Of a stretch of 64,000 nt of DNA, positions 21,379 through 31,500 are shown piece by piece. The notes under the pieces are model-generated. The model was given only the letters and a program-made list of their open reading frames with translations. It did no database searches and had not been told where the DNA came from. The translations under genes were made by a program, and so were the position numbers. The DNA is from Pseudomonas sp. HN11 (GTDB lineage: Bacteria; Pseudomonadota; Gammaproteobacteria; Pseudomonadales; Pseudomonadaceae): the NCBI RefSeq assembly GCF_021390155.1, contig NZ_CP089985.1:620001-684000 (forward strand), in the 5' to 3' direction. Each line of letters begins with the position of its first letter. Position 1 is the first letter of the stretch.

Positions 21379-22644
21379 TTAGTTACTTTTCACCGCGTAA
21401 TCCGGCTTCTTGTCATTGCCCGGAATGTACGGGCTCCACGGCTGGGCGCGGATCGGTTCCTGGGTCTGCCACACCACCGAGAACTGCCCATCGGCCTGGA
21501 TCTCGCCGATCATCACTGGCTTGTGCAGGTGGTGGTTGGTCTTGTCCATGGTCAGGGTGAAGCCCGATGGCGCAGCGAAGGTCTGGCCGGCCAGTGCTTC
21601 ACGCACTTTGTCGACGTCGGTGGACTTGGCCTTCTGCGCCGCCTGCGCCCACATGTGGATGCCCACGTAAGTGGCTTCCATCGGGTCGTTGGTCACGGCT
21701 TTGTCGGCGCCCGGCAGGTTGTGTTTCTTGGCGTAGGCTTTCCAATCCGCCACGAATTTCTGGTTCACCGGGTTCTCCACCGACTGGAAGTAATTCCAGG
21801 CGGCGAGGTTGCCCACCAACGGCTTGGTGTCGATGCCGCGCAGTTCTTCTTCACCCACGGAGAACGCCACTACCGGAACGTCGGTGGCTTTCAAACCCTG
21901 GTTGGCCAACTCTTTGTAGAACGGCACGTTGGAGTCGCCGTTCACCGTGGAGATCACGGCTGTCTTGCCGCCGGCCGAGAACTTTTTGATGTTGGCCACG
22001 ATGGTCTGGTAATCGGCGTGGCCGAACGGGGTGTAGACCTCTTCGATGTCTTTATCCGCCACGCCTTTGGAATGCAGGAACGAACGCAGAATCTTGTTGG
22101 TGGTGCGTGGGTACACGTAGTCGGTGCCCAGCAGGAAGAAACGCTTGGCGCCGCCGCCTTCCTCGCTCATCAGGTATTCCACCGCCGGGATGGCTTGCTG
22201 GTTCGGCGCCGCGCCGGTGTAGAACACGTTCGGCGACATCTCTTCGCCTTCGTATTGCACTGGGTAGAACAGCAGGCCATTGAGTTCTTCAAACACAGGT
22301 AAGACGGATTTGCGCGACACCGAGGTCCAGCAACCGAACACCACGGCGACTTTGTCCTGGGTCAGCAACTGTCGGCCTTTTTCGGCGAACAGCGGCCAGT
22401 TCGACGCCGGGTCCACGACCACCGGTTCGAGCATCTTGCCGTTTACTCCGCCCTTGGCGTTGATCTCGTCGATGGTCATCAATGCCATGTCTTTAAGCGA
22501 CGTTTCGGAGATGGCCATGGTGCCCGACAGCGAATGCAGGATGCCGACCTTGATGGTCTCGGCGGCCTGGAGGGTCCAGGTCATGCCCATGGCGGCAATG
22601 GATGCCGAAAGAGTGAAAGCCTTGATCAAGCTGCGACGCTTCAT
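21379..22644 (-). CDS. urtA: Urea ABC transporter substrate-binding protein UrtA
   Basis: A 421-residue periplasmic binding protein (Leu/Ile/Val-binding fold). It has a Tat-like signal start MKRRSLIKAF followed by a hydrophobic run and a likely cleavage at LQAAE. The mature part starts IKVGILHSLSGTMAISETSLKDM, the UrtA hallmark, and contains VVFGCWTSVSRKSVLPVFEELNGLLFYPVQYEG. It captures urea for UrtBCDE. The start at 22644 is fixed by the signal peptide; a longer upstream frame runs through the promoter. A candidate sigma-54 promoter lies about 50 bp upstream. Confidence 0.96.
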   Translation of the reverse strand: MKRRSLIKAFTLSASIAAMGMTWTLQAAETIKVGILHSLSGTMAISETSLKDMALMTIDEINAKGGVNGKMLEPVVVDPASNWPLFAEKGRQLLTQDKVAVVFGCWTSVSRKSVLPVFEELNGLLFYPVQYEGEEMSPNVFYTGAAPNQQAIPAVEYLMSEEGGGAKRFFLLGTDYVYPRTTNKILRSFLHSKGVADKDIEEVYTPFGHADYQTIVANIKKFSAGGKTAVISTVNGDSNVPFYKELANQGLKATDVPVVAFSVGEEELRGIDTKPLVGNLAAWNYFQSVENPVNQKFVADWKAYAKKHNLPGADKAVTNDPMEATYVGIHMWAQAAQKAKSTDVDKVREALAGQTFAAPSGFTLTMDKTNHHLHKPVMIGEIQADGQFSVVWQTQEPIRAQPWSPYIPGNDKKPDYAVKSN

Positions 22645-22693
22645 GGTGCGATCTCCGAGAATCCCAATGTTGTTGGACAGATACCGGAGTGAT

Positions 22694-22709
22694 TGCAAAG
22701 GCTGTGCCT
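22694..22709 (-). promoter_or_regulatory. candidate sigma-54 promoter of urtA
   Basis: On the minus strand, AGGCAC-AGCCT-TTGCA has the GG and GC dinucleotides exactly 10 bases apart, as in the -24/-12 consensus TGGCAC-N5-TTGCA. The expected start of transcription is near 22683, about 40 bp before the urtA ATG. This fits nitrogen control. Confidence 0.6.
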
Positions 22710-22804
22710 GCTTTTCGAGGCGCTTCGTATCAAGGCGCTCAGGGTGTTTGTACGCGGGCAAAACGCACTGAATAAGCGCTTTCGGGAAGAGTGGGTGCAC
22801 GCTG

Positions 22805-22821
22805 GGCACCGGGATGGTGCG
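22805..22821. promoter_or_regulatory. candidate NtrC-binding dyad
   Basis: GCACC-GGGAT-GGTGC (22806-22820) is a perfect dyad with the 5-base centre of the NtrC consensus TGCACC-N5-GGTGCA. It lies about 110 bp upstream of the sigma-54 element, a normal enhancer distance. It is only 10 bp from the palindrome of the divergent giant gene. Confidence 0.6.
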
Positions 22822-22828
22822 CGCATGC

Positions 22829-22842
22829 GCTTAACTATGTAA
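22829..22842 (+). promoter_or_regulatory. palindrome shared by the giant genes (copy 2)
   Basis: GC followed by TTAACTATGTAA (22831-22842), 76 bp before the ATG at 22907. The arms are TTA/TAA where the other two copies have CTA/TAG, so the outer bases change in a paired way. The downstream leader shares GGACATTCGAT with copy 3. Confidence 0.5.
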
Positions 22843-22906
22843 CCCCTTTGGAGCCAACGATTTGTCAGGGTGTCAGGACATTCGATGGAGTTTCAGAGGT
22901 GCATTG

Positions 22907-25900
22907 ATGGACGATGAGCATTCAACGGGTAGCGGCCCTCGTGGTCATGCCAAACTGGGCCCGCTGACAGCGGCCTTCATCAGCCCGGACGATGTTGCGC
23001 GCCACTTGCACGAGCGCATCGGTAGCCGGCGTGATGTGGAGTACGGCAGTGTGATCATGCAGCGCCTCTCGGACGGCCTGTACGTAGGGACCGAGCCGCT
23101 GCCGGCTGAAGAAAAGACCTTCTCTTTCAGGTTACTGCTCGATGTCGAAAGCCCGGGTGGGGCGATCATATCGCCCGAAGGCTACCAACTGGTTGCGAGC
23201 CTGCATTCGCATCCGGATGCTTACGCTGAAACCCAGCGGCAGAATCCGGCACTGTCCCCACAACAGATAAATGCCCACATGAGTTTTTATTCGTGGGGGG
23301 ACATCGTTTTTAATAGCGATTTCCGCATGAGCCTTGGTCTGGCGTACCTGTCAGGCCCAGATGGGGCATTGCTCAGGTACCAAACGCGCTTTTCCAAGGC
23401 TGAACAGCAGTATGCGCGATGGCTGAACCAGGGCAGTCCAGGCAAGCCTCCTGAGGGGCATGACGGTACGGTAGAGGGTAACTACAAGAAGCTTGCTGCG
23501 GTGGGCTCGTTGCGGTTTTTGGTGTCGAGCCCAGTATGGGGCGGGTCGGTGGGGGATGTGCCGGCGAACTGGGAGCCCTATAAGCGGTTTGACGCGCCTG
23601 CGTTGCAATTGCCCTGCGGGCCGGTATTCACTTCCAGAGAGCTTGCCCTCGCCTATGCCAAAACCCGTATGGAGCGTGAGTCTATTCCCGGGCAGCGCGT
23701 CTTGATTCTGCGACATCGGATACGAAATCGGTTTCTCGTCTCCGAGCCGCAATCGGCTGAGCCCACGCTGGGCCGGCAACCACCATTACCTGCCGGGTTT
23801 CTGTCAGACGGTTTCTATGTAAATGCCCAGCCGGTAAAGGCGCTCCCTGAGCTGGTGTTGAGCCCCGGCTTTGTCAGCGCCGACGACGCGGCGCGCTGGG
23901 CTCACGAAAACATCGGCAATCGCCGCGACGTAGAGTATGGAGGTGTGATTCTCAAGCGCGACCTGCGTTATTACGCCACCGAACCCGTTCCGGACCAGCG
24001 TTACAGCTTCGATCACGGTCTGCTATTGGCCAAAGAGGGTGAGGGCAATTTCATTGCGCCTGAGGGTTACCTTTGCGAGGCGTTCTATCATTCCCATCCG
24101 GCGGATGCCGAGCAGATCAAAGCCCGCTTTGCCGACTTCACGGCAGACCAGGTAACGCTGTTCAATAACTTTTACTCCGTTGCAGACCAAACGTTCAGCA
24201 TTGAAAACCGGGCCTTTGCCAAGGTCCATTATTTTTCCGGACCTGATGATGTCCTGCTCAAATATGTGAGCAGTGGAACGGCGAGTGAAAAACAGTTTTA
24301 CGCTCAACTTCGCGACGGGACGTTTGAGGCAAGCAGTGATTTTGAAAGCGTTATCTGGAGGCTGGCCGAAGCGGGTGAACTGTGGGTGCTGGTGGCCAAT
24401 GCGGTTTGGGGAGGCGTTCGTGGGCGTGTGAACAAGGGGTGGCGTATGCGCGAGCCGGTAGCGGCGGCGAGCCCCCCGCTGTTACAGCCGTTTTTTACAG
24501 CCCTCTCTTCAAGCTCCCAGGAAGCCATTTCGAGGGCGCTTTCAGCGGCGCGTGCATCCAACCAGAAAGACGGCGTCGGCTTTGTGCTCAAGCACACCGG
24601 TCAGGACCTGTACGTTGCCACGACGGCGTCGCCCCGGCTTGAGCCGCTTTTTTCACCGCAGGGTTTGTTTCCAAGGCGTCCGGACGGGAAGCTACGTTTA
24701 CCGTCCCAGTTTCGACTGGAGGCTATTTACTATCGGTCCAGCCCGTCAGCCAACGATATTCCGAGCAGAGAACCTTGGTTGTACACGACGTTTTTCTCCC
24801 CGGCTGAGATCGTTGCGGCGATCACCCAAGCCAGGGCGACCGAAGCGTTGCAGGTCGAGGCTCGCGGCCTGGAGTTGTACGTGCAAACCACTGATGGGGC
24901 ATTACTCACGCTCAAGGTGCCGCTGGTCAGCGACGCAGCCGAGTTGGTCAGGTTAAGCAGCGATGGGCGCGTTGACGACAAAGGCGCCCAGCAGGCGCTG
25001 GTTGCAGGTTCGCTAAGCCCGCGTGAGTTTGTTCGGCGAGTGCTGTCAGTAACCGATGTGAGGGTAGTGACGCCAGGTGACTTGTGGCGCGTCGTGGGGT
25101 CGGTGGACCATAGCGCTGCGGTGCTGACGCCGTTTTACCAGGCGCAGTTGAGTCGCCCGTTTCTTTCGCCGCTTGACGCGGCCGTGCATGCTCACGAAAA
25201 GATTGGCGGCAAGCGCAGTTCGTACTACGGCGGGTATGTACTCAAGGCACAGGATGGACGTTTTGTTATCACTGAGCCTCTGGTCAGCGAAGAGAACCCA
25301 TTTGCGGCTCCATTGTTTTTCCCCGCCGGCGGCAAGGGCCCTTTGATACCGCCGCAGACGTATGTGGTAGAGGGGCGCTACGGCGCTCATCCGGCATTGT
25401 CGATGGTCGATTACGACTGGGTACAGCGACGTCGCTGGGGCCGTGAAGAGGCGTCGATCAATCTGCAAGTGTTTTCCCCGGATGAGATCCACTCAGTTGT
25501 CCAGCAGGGGCAGCGTGCTTATCTTTCCGGTGCCCAGGACTGCTTGCTGTCGTATATGCCAAGTGGGTCGGACGCAGAGAAGAGGCTGGCGTCTGGCGGC
25601 AATTCCGTGCAGCAACGCATCGCCAGTGGATTGGTAACGCCCGCGCAATGGGTTGTCCACTTGGCGACGATGGGTGACCTGAGGGTCATTCAGGGCAATG
25701 CACTGTGGGGGCCGCGTTCGCCGGTCTACAGGGATTGGACGCCCGCTTTCGAATATGCGCCCCGGGTGGGCCCGCCAGACGTTGTACTCTACAGCGCACT
25801 GTTTGATACCGAAGACGCCGTCGCCCGTGATCTGCATGCGCGCACGCATGGTCGCAACCTGCCGGAGCAGGCCTGCTTTGCGTTTATTCTCAAGCACCAG

Positions 25901-28393
25901 GAAATGTCGCTCTATATGGCCACCGAGGTCATTGGCGTGAATGCTGAAAATGAGCTGTTCAGGCTTGATAGTGCGTTTGTCCGCACGGGCGACAGCGATT
26001 ATCAGTTTCCCGATGGCTTTGTACTGCATGGAGTGTTCCGTTCACAGCAGTGGCAGCCAGCCGACCTGGCGGTCGGGCATGCCTGGCTGACACGGTTTTT
26101 TGTCATGCCGATGGTGCTTTATCAAGCGCTTCACGCGGCCAGGCTAGGCGGCGATAAATACAACAAGGGGTTGCAGCTGTCGAGCTACTTTTCCACCCAG
26201 GATGGTGCACTGTTGAGGTATGTGTCACTGCCGTTCAGCAGCAATAAAGGCGAGGATGCCGATAAGCCGTTCAAGGAAGCCACGACCGATTTGGCGGCGG
26301 GTATAGTGTCGCCGCAGACGTTCGTCCGCCAGTGCATAAAAGATGGCCAGCTAGACGTGTTACGCACCAGCCAATGCTGGGATAAAGCGGGGCGGGTCAG
26401 TGCTACCTGGACTGGCTATGAGCACCTTGTAAAACGCCGCTTGAGCCCGATGTTCAATAGTCCGGATGATGCCGTGCGGCATGCCGCCGCCTTGATCGGC
26501 TCCGGGCGCGAGCGTGTCTATGGTGGCGTGGTGCTCAGGCTGCCGGGCAATTTGTATGTTGCCACTGACCCCTTGGTTGTCCCTCCCCAGGGGTTTGCAT
26601 TCAACTGGGTGTACCCCGACCCGGCCGTTAGCCAAGGGCTGTATCCGGCCGGCTGTACCCTGATTGCGCGCTACCGCTCGGTGGTCGAGCGAGAGGTGCA
26701 AGTTTTATTCTCGCCGACTGAGAAAGCGGTGTATCAGAGTATGTTGCCGACCGCGGTGCTGGCGGAGCTGGTGCACCGTGACATCCATGTCAAACGTGAC
26801 TACCTGGTCGAGCCCGATGGAGTGATCCTGAGTTTTGACCTGCGCAACGGTGCGCAGGAAGAGATGCTGAAGCGGGCACTGGCACCCCTGGACCCACTCA
26901 AGCGTGACTATGCGGACAACGACATCGAGCGCCAAATACGCCAGGGCACGCTGTTACCCAGCGACTTTGTCACGCAGGTCATCAAGGCAGGCACCCTGCG
27001 GGTGGTCAATGGCAACGCGTTGTGGGGAATGGCACGCACACTGAGCGTCGCTTTTGTGCCGAACCCTGCTGTTGTAGATCCTCTGCAGGTTCGGCAGGTA
27101 TTCGCTGACGCAGCCTGTAGCCCGGTGTTCACCCAAGCCTATGATGCGGTGCGCCATGCACAGCGCACGTCGTCCTCGCGCAGCAATACCCAATTTGGTT
27201 ATGTACTCAAAGCGCAGAAAAAAGAGGTGTACATGACCAGCCTTGCGTTGGTGCGCAAGCGCTTCGCCAAGCTGGAGCAGGTGTTTATCGACGGTCAATT
27301 GCCGCCGGGTTATGAAATCGTCGGTTTGTACTTGCGTGCGTCGTCAGCCGCAATTGCCGTCGCCAGCGATGAAATGAGCCACAGTTTCTTCTCACCTGAG
27401 GACATTGGCCGGGGCATCAGCTTCGTCAATAACTTCGTCAAGAACGGACCCTTGCCACTGTACCTGCTGTGTGCGGATGGGGCGCTGCTCAAGTACACGA
27501 TCACGCGAGATGTCGCGTCGCTGAGCGAACTGTCCCGCAATGTGCGTGTGACTACGGCGCAACTGCAGGCAGGTACTTTGAAAGTTGCCGATTACGTGCG
27601 CACACTGGGTACCAAGGGTGATTTGTATGTGCGCAAAACCAGTACGGTATGGGGCAGGGAAGAGCGTGTCACCCTTCAATGGGCGCCCAGGGCAATGCCT
27701 TGGCCATTTGCCGATAACCCCCATTTTCACTCGTTTTGCGGGCCGTTGTTCAACCATGCCGACGACGCCGCACGCTGGGCCCAGAAGCAGTTGGGGCGAT
27801 ACGCGGGCACCGTATACCTCGGTGCGGTTTTGAGCCCTGGAACCTTTGTCGGTTTTGTGGCAATCGATCCGGTGGAGGTCCGCACCGAATCGACGCTGAC
27901 CACACTGGAGATGTTTTTTTGGCTAGATCATCTGGGCTTCGACGTCCCCGCCCGCAACCCCTTGCACAGCTTCAGCATTGCGGCGGTGCATGCATTCTAT
28001 CCACGCATCGCCTCCACACAGAGCGCATTGCAGTTGGACAAAAACCTGCTGGAAAACTTCGTCGAGCAAGATGACCTGCGGCGTTACGTGGACGTACTCA
28101 AGAGTAACCGACCGTTCGCCGAGTGTTGTTATCTGTCCTCACGAGGCGGCGCCTTGCTCAAGTACGTACCCGCCTTTTCGACCGAGGAAGCCACCTTGCT
28201 GCGGCCCGGGAATAAACTGGAACCCAGCCAGTGGGTCAGCAGACTCAGGGGCGTCGGTCATCTCAGCGTTCTGTTGACCGATGCCTTCTGGACGCGCATG
28301 GGGGAATTGGGCAAGGAGTGGAAAACGGAGAGTGTTCAAGCCGAGCCGGAAGTGGATGACGGTTTGTACATTCGCCCCCACGACGAACTCTGA
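22907..28393 (+). CDS. Giant multi-module DUF4329/JAB-like protein ending in HDEL (paralogue A)
   Basis: An 1828-residue protein of nine modules of about 230 residues, one half-deleted. Each runs: F.S.DDAAR..HE.IG.+R..YGGVIL, TEPL, a P.GY...YHSHP block, FSP.E, YLSGPDGALL.Y, then a G.L.V....LWG..G.V...W ending. The pattern fits DUF4329, known from RHS-type toxins. Modules 1 and 3 keep a possible JAB/MPN metal set: E45, H100, H102, S129, D132 and E343, H395, H397, S424, D427; later modules lose it. The C-terminus is PHDEL. The start at 22907 is set by GAGGTG and by agreement with paralogue B; a frame from 22862 has no such support. There is no signal peptide. Function is unknown, and a host-directed role is inference. 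Confidence 0.75.
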   Translation: MDDEHSTGSGPRGHAKLGPLTAAFISPDDVARHLHERIGSRRDVEYGSVIMQRLSDGLYVGTEPLPAEEKTFSFRLLLDVESPGGAIISPEGYQLVASLHSHPDAYAETQRQNPALSPQQINAHMSFYSWGDIVFNSDFRMSLGLAYLSGPDGALLRYQTRFSKAEQQYARWLNQGSPGKPPEGHDGTVEGNYKKLAAVGSLRFLVSSPVWGGSVGDVPANWEPYKRFDAPALQLPCGPVFTSRELALAYAKTRMERESIPGQRVLILRHRIRNRFLVSEPQSAEPTLGRQPPLPAGFLSDGFYVNAQPVKALPELVLSPGFVSADDAARWAHENIGNRRDVEYGGVILKRDLRYYATEPVPDQRYSFDHGLLLAKEGEGNFIAPEGYLCEAFYHSHPADAEQIKARFADFTADQVTLFNNFYSVADQTFSIENRAFAKVHYFSGPDDVLLKYVSSGTASEKQFYAQLRDGTFEASSDFESVIWRLAEAGELWVLVANAVWGGVRGRVNKGWRMREPVAAASPPLLQPFFTALSSSSQEAISRALSAARASNQKDGVGFVLKHTGQDLYVATTASPRLEPLFSPQGLFPRRPDGKLRLPSQFRLEAIYYRSSPSANDIPSREPWLYTTFFSPAEIVAAITQARATEALQVEARGLELYVQTTDGALLTLKVPLVSDAAELVRLSSDGRVDDKGAQQALVAGSLSPREFVRRVLSVTDVRVVTPGDLWRVVGSVDHSAAVLTPFYQAQLSRPFLSPLDAAVHAHEKIGGKRSSYYGGYVLKAQDGRFVITEPLVSEENPFAAPLFFPAGGKGPLIPPQTYVVEGRYGAHPALSMVDYDWVQRRRWGREEASINLQVFSPDEIHSVVQQGQRAYLSGAQDCLLSYMPSGSDAEKRLASGGNSVQQRIASGLVTPAQWVVHLATMGDLRVIQGNALWGPRSPVYRDWTPAFEYAPRVGPPDVVLYSALFDTEDAVARDLHARTHGRNLPEQACFAFILKHQEMSLYMATEVIGVNAENELFRLDSAFVRTGDSDYQFPDGFVLHGVFRSQQWQPADLAVGHAWLTRFFVMPMVLYQALHAARLGGDKYNKGLQLSSYFSTQDGALLRYVSLPFSSNKGEDADKPFKEATTDLAAGIVSPQTFVRQCIKDGQLDVLRTSQCWDKAGRVSATWTGYEHLVKRRLSPMFNSPDDAVRHAAALIGSGRERVYGGVVLRLPGNLYVATDPLVVPPQGFAFNWVYPDPAVSQGLYPAGCTLIARYRSVVEREVQVLFSPTEKAVYQSMLPTAVLAELVHRDIHVKRDYLVEPDGVILSFDLRNGAQEEMLKRALAPLDPLKRDYADNDIERQIRQGTLLPSDFVTQVIKAGTLRVVNGNALWGMARTLSVAFVPNPAVVDPLQVRQVFADAACSPVFTQAYDAVRHAQRTSSSRSNTQFGYVLKAQKKEVYMTSLALVRKRFAKLEQVFIDGQLPPGYEIVGLYLRASSAAIAVASDEMSHSFFSPEDIGRGISFVNNFVKNGPLPLYLLCADGALLKYTITRDVASLSELSRNVRVTTAQLQAGTLKVADYVRTLGTKGDLYVRKTSTVWGREERVTLQWAPRAMPWPFADNPHFHSFCGPLFNHADDAARWAQKQLGRYAGTVYLGAVLSPGTFVGFVAIDPVEVRTESTLTTLEMFFWLDHLGFDVPARNPLHSFSIAAVHAFYPRIASTQSALQLDKNLLENFVEQDDLRRYVDVLKSNRPFAECCYLSSRGGALLKYVPAFSTEEATLLRPGNKLEPSQWVSRLRGVGHLSVLLTDAFWTRMGELGKEWKTESVQAEPEVDDGLYIRPHDEL

Positions 28394-28401
28394 CGGGGGG
28401 C

Positions 28402-28427
28402 TGCCGACCAACCATTGCCGGTCGGCA
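28402..28427 (+). terminator. hairpin after paralogue A
   Basis: Perfect 8-bp stem TGCCGACC (28402-28409) / GGTCGGCA (28420-28427), 8 bp after the stop. No T-tract follows, so termination would be partial or factor-dependent. Confidence 0.4.
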
Positions 28428-28430
28428 CTT

Positions 28431-28446
28431 GCTAATTATGTAGCGC
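28431..28446 (+). promoter_or_regulatory. palindrome shared by the giant genes (copy 3)
   Basis: GCTAATTATGTAGC: arms GCTA and TAGC around ATTATG, 74 bp before the ATG at 28506. It is placed as in copies 1 and 2 and suggests that paralogue B has its own promoter rather than only read-through from A. Confidence 0.5.
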
Positions 28447-28505
28447 CCACGGGGGCGGGGGTTGTTCAGGATGGAGGGACATTCGATTCCTCTTGAGGTG
28501 TACAC

Positions 28506-31500
28506 ATGGACGACTCCCCCCCACGCGGCAAACGCGCCGCCATCCCCCAGGGTTATGCCAAGCTTGGTCCGCTGACCCCAGCCTTTATCAGCGCCGATGA
28601 TGTGGCGCGTTATTTACATGAGCGCATCGGTAACCGACGTGCTGTCGAATATGGCAGCGTGATCATGAAGCGCCTGTCTGACGGGCTGTATGTCGGCACT
28701 GAACCGGTATCGGATCAGCATCGGCAATTCGATGTCTCCCTGATACTGGACACTGACAGTTCAACGGGTGAGTTTATCCATCCACGGGGTTATCGCCTTG
28801 TCGCCTCCTTGCATTCCCACTCCGACACGCAAGAGCAAGCACGACAAGCACAGCCGCACTTAACCTTGCCGATGATCCACACGATCATGAGCTTTTTCAC
28901 CACGGGCGATGTGGTTGCCATCCATCAAGTGCGTTCGACATTGCCTTGGGCTTATCTATCGGGTCCCGACGGTACTTTGTTGCGTTATCAAGTCAGCTAC
29001 TCCACCGCCGAACAGGAGTATGCCCATTGGATTGAAGCGGGACGCCTCCCAACAGCGCCACATGGACACGATGGAACGGTTGTGGGGGAGTTTAAAAAAC
29101 TGGCTTCGGTGGGATCGCTGCGGTTCTTAGTATCCAGCGCTCATTGGGGTGGCTCGGTGGGCGACGTTCCTGCGGATTGGGAACCTACCAAACCATTCGA
29201 TGCGCCCACCTTGCAGCTGCCCTGCGGGCCGGTATTTTCTACTCGGGACCTGGCGCTTAATTATGCTGAGCTGCGCATGAGCCGTCAGCCCGACGCCAAG
29301 CAACGGGTATTGATTCTGCGGCGCGGCAAGCAACAAGTGTTTGTCGCCTCTGAGCCGCAGGTGGCCGAGCCCCCTGCAGGGACGCTGCCGCCTTTTCCTG
29401 TCGGATTCAGCCTGTATGGGGTGTATTTTCATGCTCGACCTGTGCTTGCGCAGGCTCCAACCCAGCAGTCTGAGCTGTACATGAATTTCGTCAGCCCGTT
29501 GGCGTTGGCGCAGCAGATTGCCCTGATGCGCCACTATGCCAAAGACACTCACTCGACCGATCATGCGTCGTTGTTTATCCGCACGCGTGATGACGCCATC
29601 CTGCGTTACCGAGTGTCAGGCGCGGCCGATGAGTCGCAACTGTTCGTCCAAAACGCCGACGGCACGGTCAGTGATAACGGGATTCAAGCACAGATCCAGG
29701 CGGGCTCACTCAGTCCGCTCACGTTTGTCCGGCGTGTCGCGACAGCGGGTGAGTTATCGGTCATCAAGGTCAATGCAATGTGGGACACCGCGGGCGCGGT
29801 GACTGCTCAGTGGGAACCGTCACGCGCGCTCACCGAGTTGGCGTTGAGCGCTGCCTTTATCAGTGCAGACGATGCTGCCCACTGGGCGCACCTGCAGATA
29901 GGCAGCAAGCGCGACAAGGTGTATGGCGGGGTAATCCTTCAACGGGGAAAGCATTTCTTTGCGACGCTGCCGAAACCTGGCAATGAGCAGGAGTTCGATT
30001 TCACGACGGTTATTCCCATCGATGAGGATGACCAGCAGGTTCCTCCGGTGGGTTTTACGTTAGTCGCGTACTTCCATTCGCATCCGCTTCTGGTCTCGCA
30101 GGCAATAGCGTCGCAAGACGTGGTGTCCTGGTTACGCTCATCCATTCTGCCAAGCGAAGCGGCAAGCATTATAAAAAACGCTCAGCGTTACCGGATTGGC
30201 AGCCATTATCTGTCTGCGGCCGTCGACGCATTGGTTAAATATATCCCCCATGATTCAGACAGGACGCAGACGCTTCTGAGCTATGTGGAATCGACAACCG
30301 GAGCGCCGCGCGACATTTTTGGCCAGTATCTGCCGTTGTTGCTCGGGGCTGGTGAGTTGTGGGTCCTTGCGGCCAACGTGGTTTGGGGGGGACAGCGCGG
30401 GCGCGTCGACAAACGCTGGGCGCTGGGCGCGACCCTGTCCGGCGGTCAACGCATGCAACCTGTACTGTCGGCGATATCGCAGACCCTGGATATTGGCAGC
30501 CTGTTGCCCTTAGAACCTGCGGTGAAGGGGCAGGCGGTGTTTGGTTATCTGCTCAAGGCCATGGGCAAGGAAGAATACATAGCGACTGCGCCCGCGTCGG
30601 AGCGCCCCAAGCTGACGGCGCCTAAAAAGCTGTTTGCGACAGGGGCAAATGGGCGTGCAATACTGCCAGACGGTTTTCGTATCGAAGGTATCTATTGCCG
30701 TTTGTACCCACAGTCGAGCTGGTTACACCCAGAATTCTTCACCCCGGCAGTCCTTGCTGCGGTGACAGAGCAACTGAGCGCTGACCCGACACTTTACACT
30801 GATCGAAGAGCTTTTCGGCTCTATCTGCGCACCCGCGATAATGCGCTGCTGAGCTACGCCTTTTCGGGGGGCGAGGGCGAAGCGCAGTTTTTGGGTAAGC
30901 AGGGCGCAACAGCGGAAAATCAGCTGAAAGCGGGAACCCTGACCACCAATGATTTCGTCATGCGCCTGGCCGATATCGGACAGTTGACCGTCTTGCAGGT
31001 AGGGGCGAATTGGCCAGAGACTGGCCGGGTGATTCCCGGGGGCGGTGCGTTCGGGCGTTTGCACAATAGCCTGAGCCCTGCCTTTATCACGGCGGACGAT
31101 GCAGCGCGCTACCTGCATGAGCGAATCCCCGGCCGTAGCTACGACCAACTTGGCTACGTCTTGCAGCGCAGTGATGGGCTGTTCGTGTCCACACCGCCCC
31201 TCTATGAATCCGATCTGAGCCAACAGCTGGGGTTGTCGTTTGATGGCGAAATGTTCGCCAACCTGCTGATGCCGATCGGGTATCGCATTGCCGGTTTCTT
31301 TGTCGCCCTCAAGAATGAATTCGACATCATCAAGAGCAAGTTGACACGGCCTGGCGAATCAAAACCAAAGCTCTCATTGAACGAAGAAGCGACCCTGTAT
31401 GCAGCGGTGCCGAATTACGTCTACACAACGAGTATCACGGCGACCAACCAGAAGATTCCCGCGCTGTATTACTCAAGTCCGTTCAATTCCCTGGTCAAAT

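Noticed and set aside
22862..22906. Earlier in-frame start for paralogue A
   Set aside because: It lacks a ribosome site, whereas ATG 22907 has GAGGTG at the right distance and aligns with the start of paralogue B.
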